Source of the DNA: Neurospora tetraspora
Lineage: Eukaryota > Ascomycota > Sordariomycetes > Sordariales > Sordariaceae
Assembly: GCF_033439725.1 (NCBI RefSeq)
Contig: NW_026944389.1
Coordinates: 2,046,001-2,110,000 of the forward strand
Length of the DNA stretch: 64,000 bases
Direction of reading: 5' to 3'
The position numbers and the translations under genes were made by a program. The notes under the pieces are model-generated. The model did no database searches. It saw only the letters and a list, made by a program, of their open reading frames with translations, and was not told the DNA's origin. The first letter of the stretch is position 1. Every line of letters begins with the position of its first letter. This document shows positions 21,311 through 33,967 of this stretch, piece by piece.

Positions 21311-23223
21311 CTAAACCGCAGAATTCGACCTCCTAAGCCCCGAAGTCCCGGGCCCGCGAGAAGTCGAAGGAACCGAAGGCACCGCTGATTTGGCTCTCGA
21401 ATTCAAAGGCCTTGGAGGAGTGGGAGTGTGAATGTCAGTCTCCGAGACGTACGTCTCCCAGCCTGACCCTGGGGAAGTCTCTTCACTCGGCGGCGCATCT
21501 TGAATTTTCTCATGATCTTGATCTTGATCTTCATGGCTCCCCTGACTCTGATGATGGTGTGACTCCCCGGGACTGTCATCATGGGAGGTAAGTTTGGGGG
21601 GCTCTGTTGTTGTATGAATCGAATGCTTCTCGAGTCCACGTTGAGACGGCTCGAAACTGGACTTGGACTTAACACTGTCGCTGGCGCTGGCGCTCTCTTT
21701 GATGGTGACTGGCCTTGGATGGGATTCTCCTGTTTGGACATGGTTGGCCGGTTGTGCTTGCTCTTCTACAAGCTTTTTGACAGTCCTTTCAGAAGGGTTT
21801 TCAAGAGGCTGTTCGAGAAGCTCTTTGGGAGACTTCTCGGCAGGCTGATCGAGAGCTTCTTCCACAACAGGTCCTTTGACAGGCTCTGTGACAGGCTGTT
21901 CAACAGCTTCTTCGCTAAGCACTTCAACTGTATCTTCTTGATGGTCTCCAGGAGTAGCCTTTTGCTGTTGGCATTCCTCTTGATGATTGAAAGCAGAGTG
22001 TGCGACCACCTCCTTTCTAGCCGGAGACTCACCCAGCTCAACGGATGGCTCTCGAGCAATAGGCTCTTCGAAGTCGATGTTGCCTTCCTCGTTGTCGTCT
22101 TGATATGGAGGCATATCAACTTCTTTCAATCCACTTTCTCCTTCGTTCTGTGTCTGTTTTTGTTGTTGGGAGAGCGCAACAGCAGCGGCGTGTGGTCGTC
22201 TCTCTGCCAACTTTGCGTATTCTCCCAGGATAGCACTTGTCAGAATAATCTTTGGAGTCGATGCGGTTGTAGGCGGCAGCATTTCTTTGTCCTCCAAGGG
22301 GTTGTCCTTCTTCTTCAACAGTTTGTGTCTCTTCCTCTGACGTTCGACTCGCTTGGGGTCAGGGAGAAATGAGTTGTCGTAGACTCTCTTCTTCGTCACC
22401 TTCTTATTCTGATTTGCGGTGGGATCTTTCTTGGGAGACCTTGTGAAACTGTACTGTGTCAAATCCAAAGCACCCACTTTTGATTCAACTTGTGGTGCTT
22501 TCCTCTTGGCCGTCGGACGCAAGCCCAACTGAACCAGCCCATTTGGTTTTGCTTCGTCTTTGGAGAACCCGTCGCCGAGTTTGTACTTGGCGGACAAAGT
22601 TGATGTGTTGCTGTCTTCAGCTTTGGGCTTCAGTCTCTTGAACCCGCGCGGCGGTAGCTTGTCAAAGAGCAAGAATGGGCGGCGTCTCAGGCGATTCGAC
22701 TGATCTGTGACAGTCTTGGAGATATACTTGGTGCTACTGCTGGACTTCACCGATGAAGGAGGAGTAGACTTGGATTCTTCAGGGGTTGTTCGTTCGTTTT
22801 CGTCTTCGTCGGTGCTATACTCCAAGCTGGCAACCTCTTCCGTCGCATAGTCGTCCGGGCTTTGGGAAGTATCCGAGGCATATTGTGGCTCTGGTACTCG
22901 TGCATTCTATGGTTAGTTTTTGGATCTTCGCCAGGTTATGGCCGCCATATGTAGGAAAACGTACCAAATTCAAGCTCATGCGCATCCTCGAAGTCGTACT
23001 CAGCTTGGTAAGCAATAGTCTCTTCTTCAGGGATTGAACCATTGTCCTGGCGGTTTTTGTCCTGGGGCTCGGGTTCACGTTGATGCTTCCTAGCAAGGCT
23101 CGCCGGTAAGTCTCTGGTCCTTAACAACGGAAGCACGCTGGCCGAGGCAGTCCTCGCTTTGTGGGAATATGTACGCAAAGGGCGAGGTCTAGCATAATCT
23201 TCAAAGGGAACCTGGGGCTCCAT
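21311..23223 (-). CDS. Hypothetical basic, low-complexity (probably nuclear) protein
   Basis: Two exons, 23223-22965 and about 22896-21311, give 614 residues. The acceptor choice is the only one I found that restores the frame (join ELEFV|PEPQ), so this junction is tentative. I do not recognise the family. The N-terminal part has RTYSHKARTASASVLPLLR. A basic central block contains LLFDKLPPRGFKRLK, LTQYSFTRSPKK and KRVERQRKRHKLLKKK, which look like nuclear localisation signals. Then follows a 200-residue Glu/Val/Pro-rich stretch with degenerate repeats of the type PVxEPVKGPVVEEALDQPxE, and a Ser/Gln/His-rich tail. It has no transmembrane segment or enzyme motif. It is probably a chromatin or DNA-repair accessory protein, but that is only a guess from composition. 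Confidence 0.65.
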
Positions 23224-24292
23224 CTGTTGTATATAGTTCCAGCAGATGAGTTTGTCTGGTTCGTCAAATCACAAGTAATGTTCAACTACGAGAAAAACCC
23301 GGTCGGCAAAGAATCCATGCCAACGATTTTGCTTCCCATTGCAATTTGTGGGAGCTCCGTCCGGGCTCGGGTCAGGCAGTTTACTGTTGAAAACATGGGA
23401 AGGTACGTTGGGTGGTTTGAAGCAATCGCGGAAAGAACGATCCTGCAGTTAAGAGCATAGACCGGCCGACCATTTCCCGCAACCAGGTGCTCCAGGCACC
23501 ATTGAGATTTAGTCAACAATTCACTGGAAGAAGAAAAAAAGACATACATCTTTACACGTGGGTTGGTGACGCCAGAAAATCAGTTCGTAGCGAGTTTCCC
23601 AACGCGGGCAGATGGTATTTATCCTAAAATCGTGATATCGTAAAAAAAAAGTGATCAAGTCCATAGACACACTCTTGTCTTTGTGCCTGGGGTTACCATA
23701 TGAAGACCAGATTACTGAATATTAATGTTGCAGCTTGGTTCTCGACTGTATGCCCCCAATTTTGCTGCCCTGAACATCATCGTTTTCATATTGGGCATCA
23801 TGAAAAACTTGACAGGATGGCATGCACTGGTTAGTTTTCACAAAGTAGTGGTCCATCTTCCTCATTTCAGTTTGCAACAATGACGATTTTGCATTGGATT
23901 GATACTGTCTGCTTGGCTTCCCTTATTAGAAGTACAAAGTCCCAGAGAACTGAATATCAATAACCGTACAAGAAAACCTGGTTATTTCTAGTAATCCTCC
24001 AACCTCCCAGTTATTATTACCACGTGCCAGAGCTGTAAAGATTCCCCATCCCATGAAAAAGTTTCGGTTAGTAATTGAGCATCCGCCATATGCTTTGGCA
24101 TAGCCAGTTGATGCAACATCTTCCGTATCGATCATGTGCTCAGACCTATCGTCAGAAGCAACTTAATGATGGCCACAGATTAGCGATGCCGAGCTGTTGA
24201 GCCCTCCAAAAAAACATCAGCCGTATCGTATACTCAAACAAAGGAAAGCCATATCAAAGACAGGAATATCGAGGCAAAGCCCTCGTAGCCAA
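23224..24292. other. Intergenic region, no gene seen
   Basis: This lies between two leftward genes. It is relatively AT-rich from about 23570 to 24170. I see no coding region, repeat pair or RNA gene. Confidence 0.5.
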
Positions 24293-26346
24293 CTACGGCT
24301 TCTCCTTCTTGATGGTGGGCGATGACTGGGTGCTGCCGTTCGCAACCGTACCAGACTCGACGATCGTGACGCCCTCGTCCGCTGATCCGTCATCCGAAGT
24401 GGACGCGCCGGTGGTCAGGTTACCCGGCCTGCAGAGAAGACGGTTAGTTGTCACGGCGACCTGAAGTCATCTTCCAGCTTCCAAAAACACGAATGCCGGG
24501 GTTCTCGCTTGAGAGTGACGCCTGAGCTCCCAGGGAGATAGTGCAGGAGGATGCTTTCGGGGTGCTGCTGGTGGAGCTGTACCTGACCGCATGGCTTCCA
24601 CCCTGAGACATGGTAGAATCCATTCCACTGTCGCTGTTGACGTTGATGCGGATACGGGCGCCGGAAGCAAATGAACTGTGCCCAGAGTTAGTCAGATTTG
24701 GCTCTCGTTAGACGTTCAGGGTGAAGGGTGACTCACGTATCAGATGAGTGGCCGGCGCTAATGCGACGGTTCCACGGGGCCTGGTGGGTGTAGATGCTGG
24801 GATGAATGCCGACATCCGCAGTTCCGTAGGCGCCAATGTTGTACTCGTTGGTGCGGAACTGGCGGCGCTCAGCCGTGATGCGCTTGAGTTCCTTCTGCGC
24901 CGGAGTGTCGGCGTAGCGAACCTGCATCAGCATACCCTCCTCTCCAATCGGGGCGCCGTGGAATTTCTTGATGACATCCTCGCATTCATCACGGGTCTCG
25001 AAACTGCATTGCATGTTAGAAGCGACTCTGGTGTCACAGGATAGCTTCAATCGATGATGAAACTTACCGAGCAAAACCGACACCGCGGCTGTTACCCATG
25101 CTATCTCTGAGAATCTTGCTGGAGACAATGTGATAGCCAACAAAGATAGCATTCAGCTCCTGAAACAATGTTAGATTCTGTATGAACGGACAACGAGACA
25201 ACACAAAGGAGTTACTCACCGCCTCAGTCAGACGCTTGGGCAAGTTGGACAGATAAAGGTTGGTGGAGCTCTCATCTCCCTCTGCCTTGAGACGGGCGTT
25301 AAAGCTCTCGCGAGCAAAGCCAACCTCATAGCCCAGGTGGTAGAAGCCACGGATGCACTTCTCCGAATCACGAACGTTGGCAAACTTGGCGAAGCCGAAG
25401 CTAGAGGTTTGGTCAGTACATGGATGGAAGACTGAACGGTCAGACAATGGGACACAACATACCCTTTGCAAGCTCCAGTAGACGTGTCGATGATCGCCTT
25501 GCTCTGCTCAACCTTGCCGAAGCGGGAAGCATAACGAAGCAGCAACTCATCGTCAGTGGTGGGATGAAGGCCACGGATGTAGACGTTGCGATTGCCCTGG
25601 ATGCGGTTCTCCAAGCACTGCTCGATGGACTTGGTGTGAGTGGGCGGGGTGAACACAGCAGGAACCGCGTCAGGGATGAGAGGGCTCTCCTTGAGCAGGG
25701 CCAGCAGCTCCTCGTCGACAACAGGAGCGGATTTGGCAACGCCGCCAGATGCAATAACCTGCTCCGGGGAGGGAGTGTTGAAGCTGGAGCGGATCACAGC
25801 AACCCGACCATTACCACCACGGTCCGAGAAAGTGCCAAAGAAAGGGGTAGCAGGGGTGGACTCGTTGGTGGAGTACGAGCCCCTACGGTTCTCGAGCCCA
25901 GGAGCCTCGCTGCTGCGCTCACCGTACGAGGCGACACGGCCAGGCGTGTAAGGCACAGAATGGTAAGGAATAGGCAGGGGAGCATATCCAGCCTGAACAG
26001 GATACTGTCCGGCAACGCCGATCTGATAGGCCGCCTCGGGGGGCACGCCGACGTGCATGGGGACAGGGTACTGGTAGGCAACTTGCTGATCCTGCATGTA
26101 GTACTGGTGACCAGCCTGGCTCTGAGGGACGGTCGGGTTGCCGGGACCAGACGGCAGAGCGAGGCTGCTGAATTGGTTCATCACAGCGTTCATGTTGTCA
26201 GGGCCATGGTTGGCCTGATGACCATGAGGGGCAGCGCCGTCATGCTGGGCAGCATTGCCAGCTTGAGTGGTGAGGTAGGCTTGATAGCCTCCCTGGCGGT
26301 TGTTGCCGTCCGACATGATAGCGGTATTGGTGCGATAATGGGACAT
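24293..26346 (-). CDS. Two-RRM RNA-binding protein (Msa1/RBMS-like)
   Basis: Six exons: 26346-25463, 25400-25220, 25159-25068, 25003-24737, 24675-24583, 24428-24293, giving 550 residues with all phases consistent. The first 250 residues are Gln/Tyr/Pro-rich and disordered. RRM1 has RNP2 NVYIRGL (near residue 253) and RNP1 KGFGFAKF (294-301). RRM2 has NLYLSNL (near 343) and RNP1 SRGVGFARF (near 379). Introns fall inside both RNP1 motifs. A Ser/Thr-rich tail ends in KKEKP. The paired RRM arrangement resembles fission-yeast Msa1 and animal RBMS proteins, which bind mRNA and influence differentiation. The target RNAs are unknown. A longer form reading through the last intron (from 24582) is possible, since the frame stays open for about 45 codons. 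Confidence 0.85.
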
Positions 26347-29300
26347 CTTTGAGAGTACAGCCTGGGTATGCCACAGTTAGCTCCATGCCCTAAGTTCCAC
26401 TCAGTCACGCCAAAGAAGTAGAAACGGCGAGTGTAGAAGGTGAGCGCAGAGAAGGCCAACCCCGCATTGGTCGCGCGACCGCAAGCCCTTAGGATATGAG
26501 CTGGACACTCGCCGATTATCCATCCTGAGGGCAGCGATGACTTTAAACCAAGTGATGAATGTGCTTGACAGGTGGGAAGGATGCTCAGGAGACAGGTGAC
26601 CATTGCTTCGGCGCACTCTCGCTGAGCAAAACATGACCAGAGGAAGCGAGTAAGGTGACGCGCTTGAATCCCTTGGACATCCCGAGAGAACAAATGAGGG
26701 CAATTGGACGGGTGAAGGTGACTCAAAGGGCGCGACGTGATGGAGGAACAGAGTGAGGGATGGAGGGGAAGTTATCACGAACCATTGTGTCTTGATTGAC
26801 TGCTTGCCGACGCGTCGCTGAGGATGAGATGTGATAGTGTGGATGCTTTAGAATATGAAAAGAAGAGGTGCTTGATACTCAATGGAGCTCAATGCATATC
26901 TGTGAAGATGATAGAGAACCAATTCAAGTGATATTTGGTGGTAACCCGTGAGATTTTTGATTTTTGTGATCAAGTGGGGGTTTGTGTGTGGGAGGAGGAA
27001 AAGGGGAGGAGGAGAAGAGGGCAAAGGTTCAGTTAAAAGGGACGGAGGGGGACCGAGACTTCGGCAGAAGACCGGAGTGATTGGCCGGGAAACGCAGGCA
27101 AACACCTTCCATCCTGAGGCCACAATGAACCCGCAGGCAGAGCATGCTGACGTCGAACGTCGACTTACCTCCAAAACGAGATGTGGTTCTTGTAACAAAC
27201 GGCTGATTGGTTCGGGCTTGGAGAGATGCTTTGGTGACAAGAAAGCGGCGGCCGGCAACGATGGAGGATGTAAGTACCAAAGACTCGGATGCAAGCGAGC
27301 GCAGGGGGATTAAGAAGATGAACCGAGCTATCAAGCAAGATGAATTGAAGAGACTGTGGTGGTCGCTGGGATGGATTGTGTGTTGATGCTGTAATGATCG
27401 GAGGAAGAGTCTACCAAGAGTTGAGAGACAGGAGAGTCGAGTCGGACTGGATGGCGGAGGGAGGGAGGTCTTTTAAGTCCCGTCGATCGTCGTCTGGTAT
27501 CTAAGATGGAGTGAAGGATCAGTGTCGTTGAGGTTGCTTCCTCACGATGTAAACAATGTCGAGGGCAGCCACGATGTAGACTGGCCAAGGAAGGAGGCGA
27601 TGTTCCCCTGAAGCCTGCACCAAGACCCACGATACCAGCCAGGAGAGCTGAGGATGAGGATAATGATAAACAAGGAAGAACTCTCGTATGCTAAGTTCCA
27701 GCTTGCCGCATGAAAAGGAATATTGAACGGAGGAGAAGCAGGAGGAGAAGAAGGAGAAGAAGGAGATGTCGGACCATGCTAGTACTCGAGATTGCACTCG
27801 CAGCAGGAACTCGGATCATCGACAGGACAGAGAACTACTCGGACTGTCGATGCTGAAATTGGAGCTCAAAAGAGGAAGGAGAGACCTCCATGTTCATACT
27901 ACAGATAAGGCCAAGCAATCCTGAATCCGACATTATGTTCCATAAGTTGACAGGAAGGGAGCAGAACAATTTGATTCTTTGCAAAAATTGGGGAAGACGT
28001 GACTGAGCCAAATGCACTTTACTGGTGCCGTGGGCTGGATGGAAAGGCAGTGACGCTGGTGGCATCCACTTTGGAGGCTAGGGGAGTAATGACACAGCTT
28101 CAACTTGAAGCAATCGCTATGTGAAGGTTGTTGCTCGTGATGCAGGTGTGGATCTTGGCTTGGTGTTTCCTCCTTGCTCTTGCCGTCCATGTGACAGAGT
28201 CCGCCTTCTGGCCAATTAGGTGGTCGGGGATTCGAGATGCCAGGAGCCCCAGATACGCAATCGATTTGTAGGGAAAGAGCCGCAGTGTGTAATGTAAAAT
28301 ATCTACCAAGTGAATGCAGTAAGAACAGACTGAAGGCAGTGCCACCCATTCCACTTGGATTTCAGGTACGGTCTGCCAGCACTTGCTGGAGTAAGTGCAC
28401 TTTAACAGTCTACCTCTACAATTGACAGCCGAACTCGGAGTGTCTCCAGGATTCCTTCTCGTCGCGGATCGGATTCGTGATTCCAGGCAACCAGACATGG
28501 AAGGAGGCCGGGCAAGGCTGGCACTCGGTCCCGGGTGATCCACCTTCACCAATTGCACCCAGGGGCATTGAACCTTCTCGTCCACGGGTAGAGTTCCTGC
28601 ACAACTGTTAGTGACGATTTTCTTTGACAGCGGGAGGAGGATGAGTTCAATGAGACAAGGAAGCGCAACACAACTCCCAAGATGATAGGACGATTGCAGC
28701 TGACACGATACAATTAAACAGATCGCCTTCTTCCTACCTAGTCAATTGACCAAACGGTTTCTTTCCGGTTGTATTGTCCGACAACGCGTCCCTGTTCGAC
28801 CAGCGAAGGAACGAGCCCGACCGACGCATATCGCAACAACCCTACACGCGTTAGCTTCCCTTCCCAACAGTCAACACAGCTTCCGACATCACTCACCTGC
28901 GACCGGTCACTGCCGAAGTATCGTCCGCCGACATCACCCAAGATTTCAAGCTCGACAACCGGTACCAGCCACAAGGGAGAGGACTGATCGTGACTGTCCC
29001 CAGACTTCATCGACAGCAACTCGGAAGGACGTGTAGGAGAGGATGGACATAAGGAAATGCCTTCCGCTATTCATACGACTTGCCGACTGCAGAAGTCTTC
29101 GTCAACGGAGGTGACCCTGTCGTTCTCTTTCCTCTTGATGGACAGTGTCGTACGCTTCCATTGTACTGCCCCCTTCTTGGCTTCCACCACGGAGCTCGAC
29201 TGCAAGACATGCGCTTCCTTCCACGCCGTGTCGTTATCATGGTAATGGTTGTGGGCAACAAAAGAGCTTGTGGACAATACCTTCCGTTTTGCTTGTCCTG

Positions 29301-30969
29301 GTGGCTTTGTTTGGCGACATGCTATGAGAAAGCCCAGAAGTCTGAGGTAAGTATTCATGTGTCGTTCTTCGAGTTCATCGTGGGCAAACAGATTCTTTGT
29401 GGCTCCTTGAAGTCTTGAACCCAACTTGAATATTAAACCCTGGAGATCCGGGTGGGATGGGCCAGGAGGACAGTCGATGGCAAAGAGAAAGGTGTCGTCG
29501 CCTTTGACCACGATAAGCTTACCTGCATCTTTCTCAAGGGTTGTCTACTTGAAGATTCACCTACCCACTTGGGCCACTTGACGGTGATCACTTGACGCAT
29601 CCTCCATGGAAGATCATGACAAAGACCGACTGACTGACTCTTACTGGAATCAGAGTAGCAAGTACCGACGGCTTATTACTCTGCCACTGATAAAAGTACG
29701 TGTATAAATGTGTTTCTAGTCGACGAGAACTACTCGCGCAGAACATGAAAGCAAGAGCCGACGTTCAAACAGCGCCTGGACCCAGGCACACCCCCCAGTC
29801 GAGGCTCAACCAAGCCAACCCATGAACCTCCGATCCTCCAAAGCCCCTGTACCTTGTCGCTCACCCTAGGCGATGCGGAGATCCCCACAGCCAGATCCGA
29901 GACCGAGACGTCGGGAAGTTGAAGCCAGTCAGCGTCAGGACGGCCGACGACGTATGTTGTGTGGTCGCATCTGCGGGTGTTGAACGTCGGTCGACATCGA
30001 GAGAATAAGAAAGAAAGGACGGGCGAGATACAACGAGAAGACAGAAGAAATCCAGAAAGACACTCAAAGAGGGGTACTAATTTGTGAGAGAAGAAAAAGT
30101 GGTGGAAGAAAAAAAAAGAGCAGTGGACAAAAACAAAACAACGGGCTGCCGTGGCTGCGAGGTCGCAATATCGGCAATAAAACAGTGGCCCGCCCTCGGA
30201 CCAATCAGAGCCCTCCGCTTTCCAGTCCGCAGCACAGCAAACGGCGAACACCACACAACTTCCACTTCCCACGGCCACAATATTAGAAAAAAATGGTCGT
30301 GTTTGCGAGAAGGTAGCACAAGCTCTCGAAAGCTTGGGTCCTTATTGGATGGCACGATGCCCTAAGGAGGTGTTTTGTGTTTCAAAAGGCTGAAGATTGA
30401 AGGAAGGCACATGAAAATGGTGGCGTCGGAGTACCGCAGTGACATCGGACGAATAACCACCGAAGTTACACACGGCGAGGCTTGCAAAAGATGACGAAAT
30501 TAGTGGGATGATATTGTCTTGCCAAAAAGATGACGCCCAGGGAAATACCCCACTACCGTAATAGAAACGCCCGTTCAGACGCGAAACTTGAGGGCGCGAG
30601 GCGCTTCTAGCCCAGACGAGTAGAAGTTCTTCATGTTTCTAATCCTAGACTAACTAACCGTTCTGACATGAGGGAAGGGACACGCCCCTCGTTCGACGTT
30701 ACATGGTATCCGGTGGGTGTGTTGTTGGGGCAGTCTGTGGCCCAGTATGTTTTACCATAGTCAGGATGTTCCTTATGAATATGCGCTTGTTGTTGTTGGG
30801 TATTTACTATAGGATCTGAAACTGTATCATTGGAAATTAAATCCCGACTATCCAATAAAAAGGGTCAAAAAAGGATGTGTATAATGTTTTTCCCACCCCA
30901 CGCCTTCCAACCTTTTCTATCCGCTTTCGCTCTTTATTTATTGGCATCTACTACAATAGCGTATATAGT
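26347..30969. promoter_or_regulatory. 4.6-kb gene-free region upstream of the RRM gene
   Basis: No reading frame here has a recognisable domain, plausible splice structure or conserved motif. Purine-rich tracts on the plus strand (27718-27770, about 30080-30125) are pyrimidine-rich on the minus strand, which is typical of fungal promoters and leaders of leftward transcripts. My inference is that it is a long 5' leader and regulatory region of the RNA-binding gene, possibly with leader introns, plus the 3' end of the reductase gene. An unrecognised non-coding RNA is an alternative. Confidence 0.4.
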
Positions 30970-33223
30970 TTATGACCAGACATCCTCCTGTAAAGCAGAC
31001 AGCAGGTTAGCACTGTGTTCCCCTTGACGCGAACGGCAGTCTGGGAAGCGTAGGGGCATAGTGAGAAGATCACGGCGTAAGAACGTACCTGGTACTGGTT
31101 CGACGACCTCATGTTCTTGACAATCTCCTCGGCCTTGGCCTCGGGAACGCCTCTCTGCTCGGAAATGATCTGGCCGAGGACGGTGTTGACCTCGCGCGCC
31201 ATGTTGGCGGCGTCGCCGCAGACGTAGAAGTAGGCCTTTTGCTCGAGAAGCTGGTTGATCTCCTCGGCTCTTTCCTTGAGACGGTGCTGGACGTAGACCT
31301 TCTTGGGGCCCTCGCGGGAGAAGGCGGTGATGAGCTCGAAGTTGTCGCCGAGGATTTCCTTGGCTTCCTGTATTTTTCGAGGTTTGTTAGCATCATTAAA
31401 GTGTGATGGTGGGGGGGTTATGGGATGCGCGCGTAACTTACCTCCCATTCGTTCTTGTACATGAAATCCTCGGTAGACTTGCGGCAGCCAAAGAAGAGCA
31501 GAGTCTTGCCAACCTTCTCGCCGTTCTTGGCCTGCTGGACGCGCTCGCGGATGAAACCACGCATGGGAGCAACACCGGTACCGGGACCAATGCAGATGAT
31601 GGGCTTGGAGGGATCCGAGGGAAGCTTGAAGTTGGAGTGGCGGACATGGACAGGGACGTGGATGCCGTCGTACTTGTTGCGGGGGCCAGTGATTTCGTAG
31701 GAAAGACCGAAGGGGCAGGGTTCAGGATCGCCGTTCTGCTTCTGCTTGAGCGCGAGGAGGTAGTTGGTAGCGACACCGCGGAAGGGGTCATCACGACCGG
31801 GAAGCTGGGTACTTTCGACGACGGCAGTGATGGAGATCTTCTTGGGCTGTTCAAGGGACGAGGACGAGATGGAGTAGTAGCGGGGCTGAAGCTTGGTGAC
31901 ACCCTCAATGAAAGCAGAGAAGGGGATGTTGGTCCACTTCTGGCCCTTGCCGACGATATCCAAAACTCTGGCGATGTTGAGATGGTGCACGCTGATCTTC
32001 TCTTGGAAGTAATCCTTTTCGGCGCCGAGCTTGGTCATTTCGGCCTTAGCCTCCGCATCGGGAGCAAAAGCAGCGAGCTGAGCGAGGAACTGACGAGAGA
32101 CGGGAGCGCAGATTTCCATGTGGTAGCGAACGATAGTGTCGTAGGTGGTGGGAGTCGGGAAGGGAACCTTGGCGGTGGGCTCGACAGCCTTGACGCTGAC
32201 AACAGTGTGGCGCTTTTCGGAGAGACCCAAGACGTTCATGAAGCGATCAACCTCCTCACCAGGGTTCGTAGGCCAAACAGCGATGTGGTCACCAGTCTGG
32301 TAGTTGAGGTTAGAGGCGCTGATATCGATATCCATGTGGAGGCAGTTGCGGTCCTTAACGGAGAAGAGCTCATAGGACTGGGCGATGGGAGCAATGTACG
32401 GGTTGTGGGCGTTGAAGGGACCCTTGGCGGTTCCGTCGAGATGCATCTTGTTGGGTTCACCGAGATAGACTTCAGGAGACTCCTTGGTAAGGCTCTCCCT
32501 TTCAACAATGCTGAAGACGGGCTCGTAAACGGCCTCGCGCTCCTCCAAGCCCATCTTCTCAGCGAGAGCCTTCCACATGGGTTCCTTCCAGGCCAAGAAA
32601 TCTTCTTCCATGGTACCAGCGCCATCGTCACCCTCGCCAGCATCGCCAATACGGTGGGCACCCAGCTTCTGGAGCGCCTTGTCCACATTGCGAACCATGG
32701 AGTTGTAGTGCTCATAGGTGTTGTTTCCGAGACCGAAGGTGACATAGCTCAGGTTGCCAAGCGCAGGTTCGTTGCCCTCAGTGAAGTTGACGTCCTCGTT
32801 GGTGATGAACTCGTAGAAGTCCACGGCGTTATCAGTAGGCTCACCCTCACCATAGGTGGCGAGCACGAAGAACACCACCTTATCGTCGGGGATAGTATCA
32901 AGGTTGTCGAAGTCGTATTCCTCAAGGTCAGCAACCATGGTCTCAAGGCCGAAACGGCTCTTGCCCTCCTTGGCGAGTCTCGAAGCGTAATCCTCAGCAG
33001 TACCGGTTTGAGAGCCATAGAAGATGATGCAGTTCTTGCCCTGCTCCTCCATCTTCTCCACGATGTTTCTTGTCTTGCCAGCCTTTGCGCCGCTGGCATT
33101 CGCCAGGGAGCTTGCATAAGGATCCTTTGTAACGCCCCATAGTTTGCCCTTTGTGAAGTAGGCGACCGTTCCGAGGAGGATGGCCGCTAGGACCACGAGG
33201 TCCAGCGTGTCGAGTTCGGCCAT
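30970..33223 (-). CDS. cpr1: NADPH-cytochrome P450 reductase
   Basis: Three exons: 33223-31442, 31367-31089, 30987-30970, giving 692 residues. The third exon is only 18 nt and encodes EDVWS plus stop, so the conserved C-terminal Trp that stacks on FAD comes from it. An N-terminal membrane anchor (LVVLAAILLGTVAYFTKG) is followed by the FMN domain (FYGSQTGTAEDYASRL, ATYGEGEPTDNA), the FAD domain (RYYSISSS, GVATNYL) and the NADPH domain (GPGTGVAPMRGFI, FFGCRKSTEDFMY, YFYVCGDAANMAREV). The enzyme sits in the ER membrane and passes electrons from NADPH through FAD and FMN to microsomal P450s (for example sterol 14-demethylase) and other acceptors. Confidence 0.96.
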
Positions 33224-33967
33224 GACGGCGATATAGACAGGGGACGATATGCGCGTAGTACTGTAGCGGGCACGACCGGTATACGCTTACAAGCTATCGG
33301 ATATGGAGATGTCTAGAGGTAGGAATACCGGACCGGGCCGGTAACGCACTCGGCTCGCTTGGCTGCTTCTGGCAGGGGGGAGCCAAAAGAAGCTGCCTGC
33401 GAGGGCGGGAAATGTTAGCCCGGTGAACAACTAAAACGGCTCTTTGAACCAGATGACAGATGCTCGCGCAAGATTGACATGTGGTCTGTGATCGGCGCGC
33501 CGTATGCATGGGAGCTCAGGCCAGATGGCAAGATCAGACCACGGCTGCTTCGCATACGGCTTCTGTCGGGCAGTTAAGACGACGTGCGTACCTGGGACGA
33601 ACCGCGCAGGGAAATGGCAGAAGCGACGGGACCAGAAGCTCAAAGAGACAAGCAAAAGGAAAGAATGTCGGCTGGTGGTCGAAAAGAAGACAGGAAAGGG
33701 GGTAAAAGATGAGATGGCAGCGGTCTATCACCCTATAAAAGAGGAAGGATTGGTAGAGGTAGCGAAGATAAACTGGAAACTGTTAATGACACATGGCTGT
33801 GGACGCGGCCGGGGCCCAGGGGGATCCAATCCCGTCATTCAGCGCTAAATTCCCGATGACCGGGCCCCTCCCGTGGTCCCCACTTTGACATTGGGACCAG
33901 CGGGCACACCTCCGTACATTCACAGGCCAGGTGCTGACGGGACTCGGCAGCCTTCATTCCCGACCTC

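Noticed and set aside
28100-28585. 161-codon leftward frame
   Set aside because: No motif, unbiased codon use and no plausible neighbouring exons.
29730-30278. 182-codon leftward frame as a possible gene
   Set aside because: The translation is dominated by Phe/Ser/Cys from a pyrimidine tract, with no domain or splice context. It looks like leader sequence.
31403-33142. 579-codon open frame on the plus strand
   Set aside because: It is a mirror of the P450 reductase exon. The sense strand has all flavoprotein motifs in order, and the antisense product has none.
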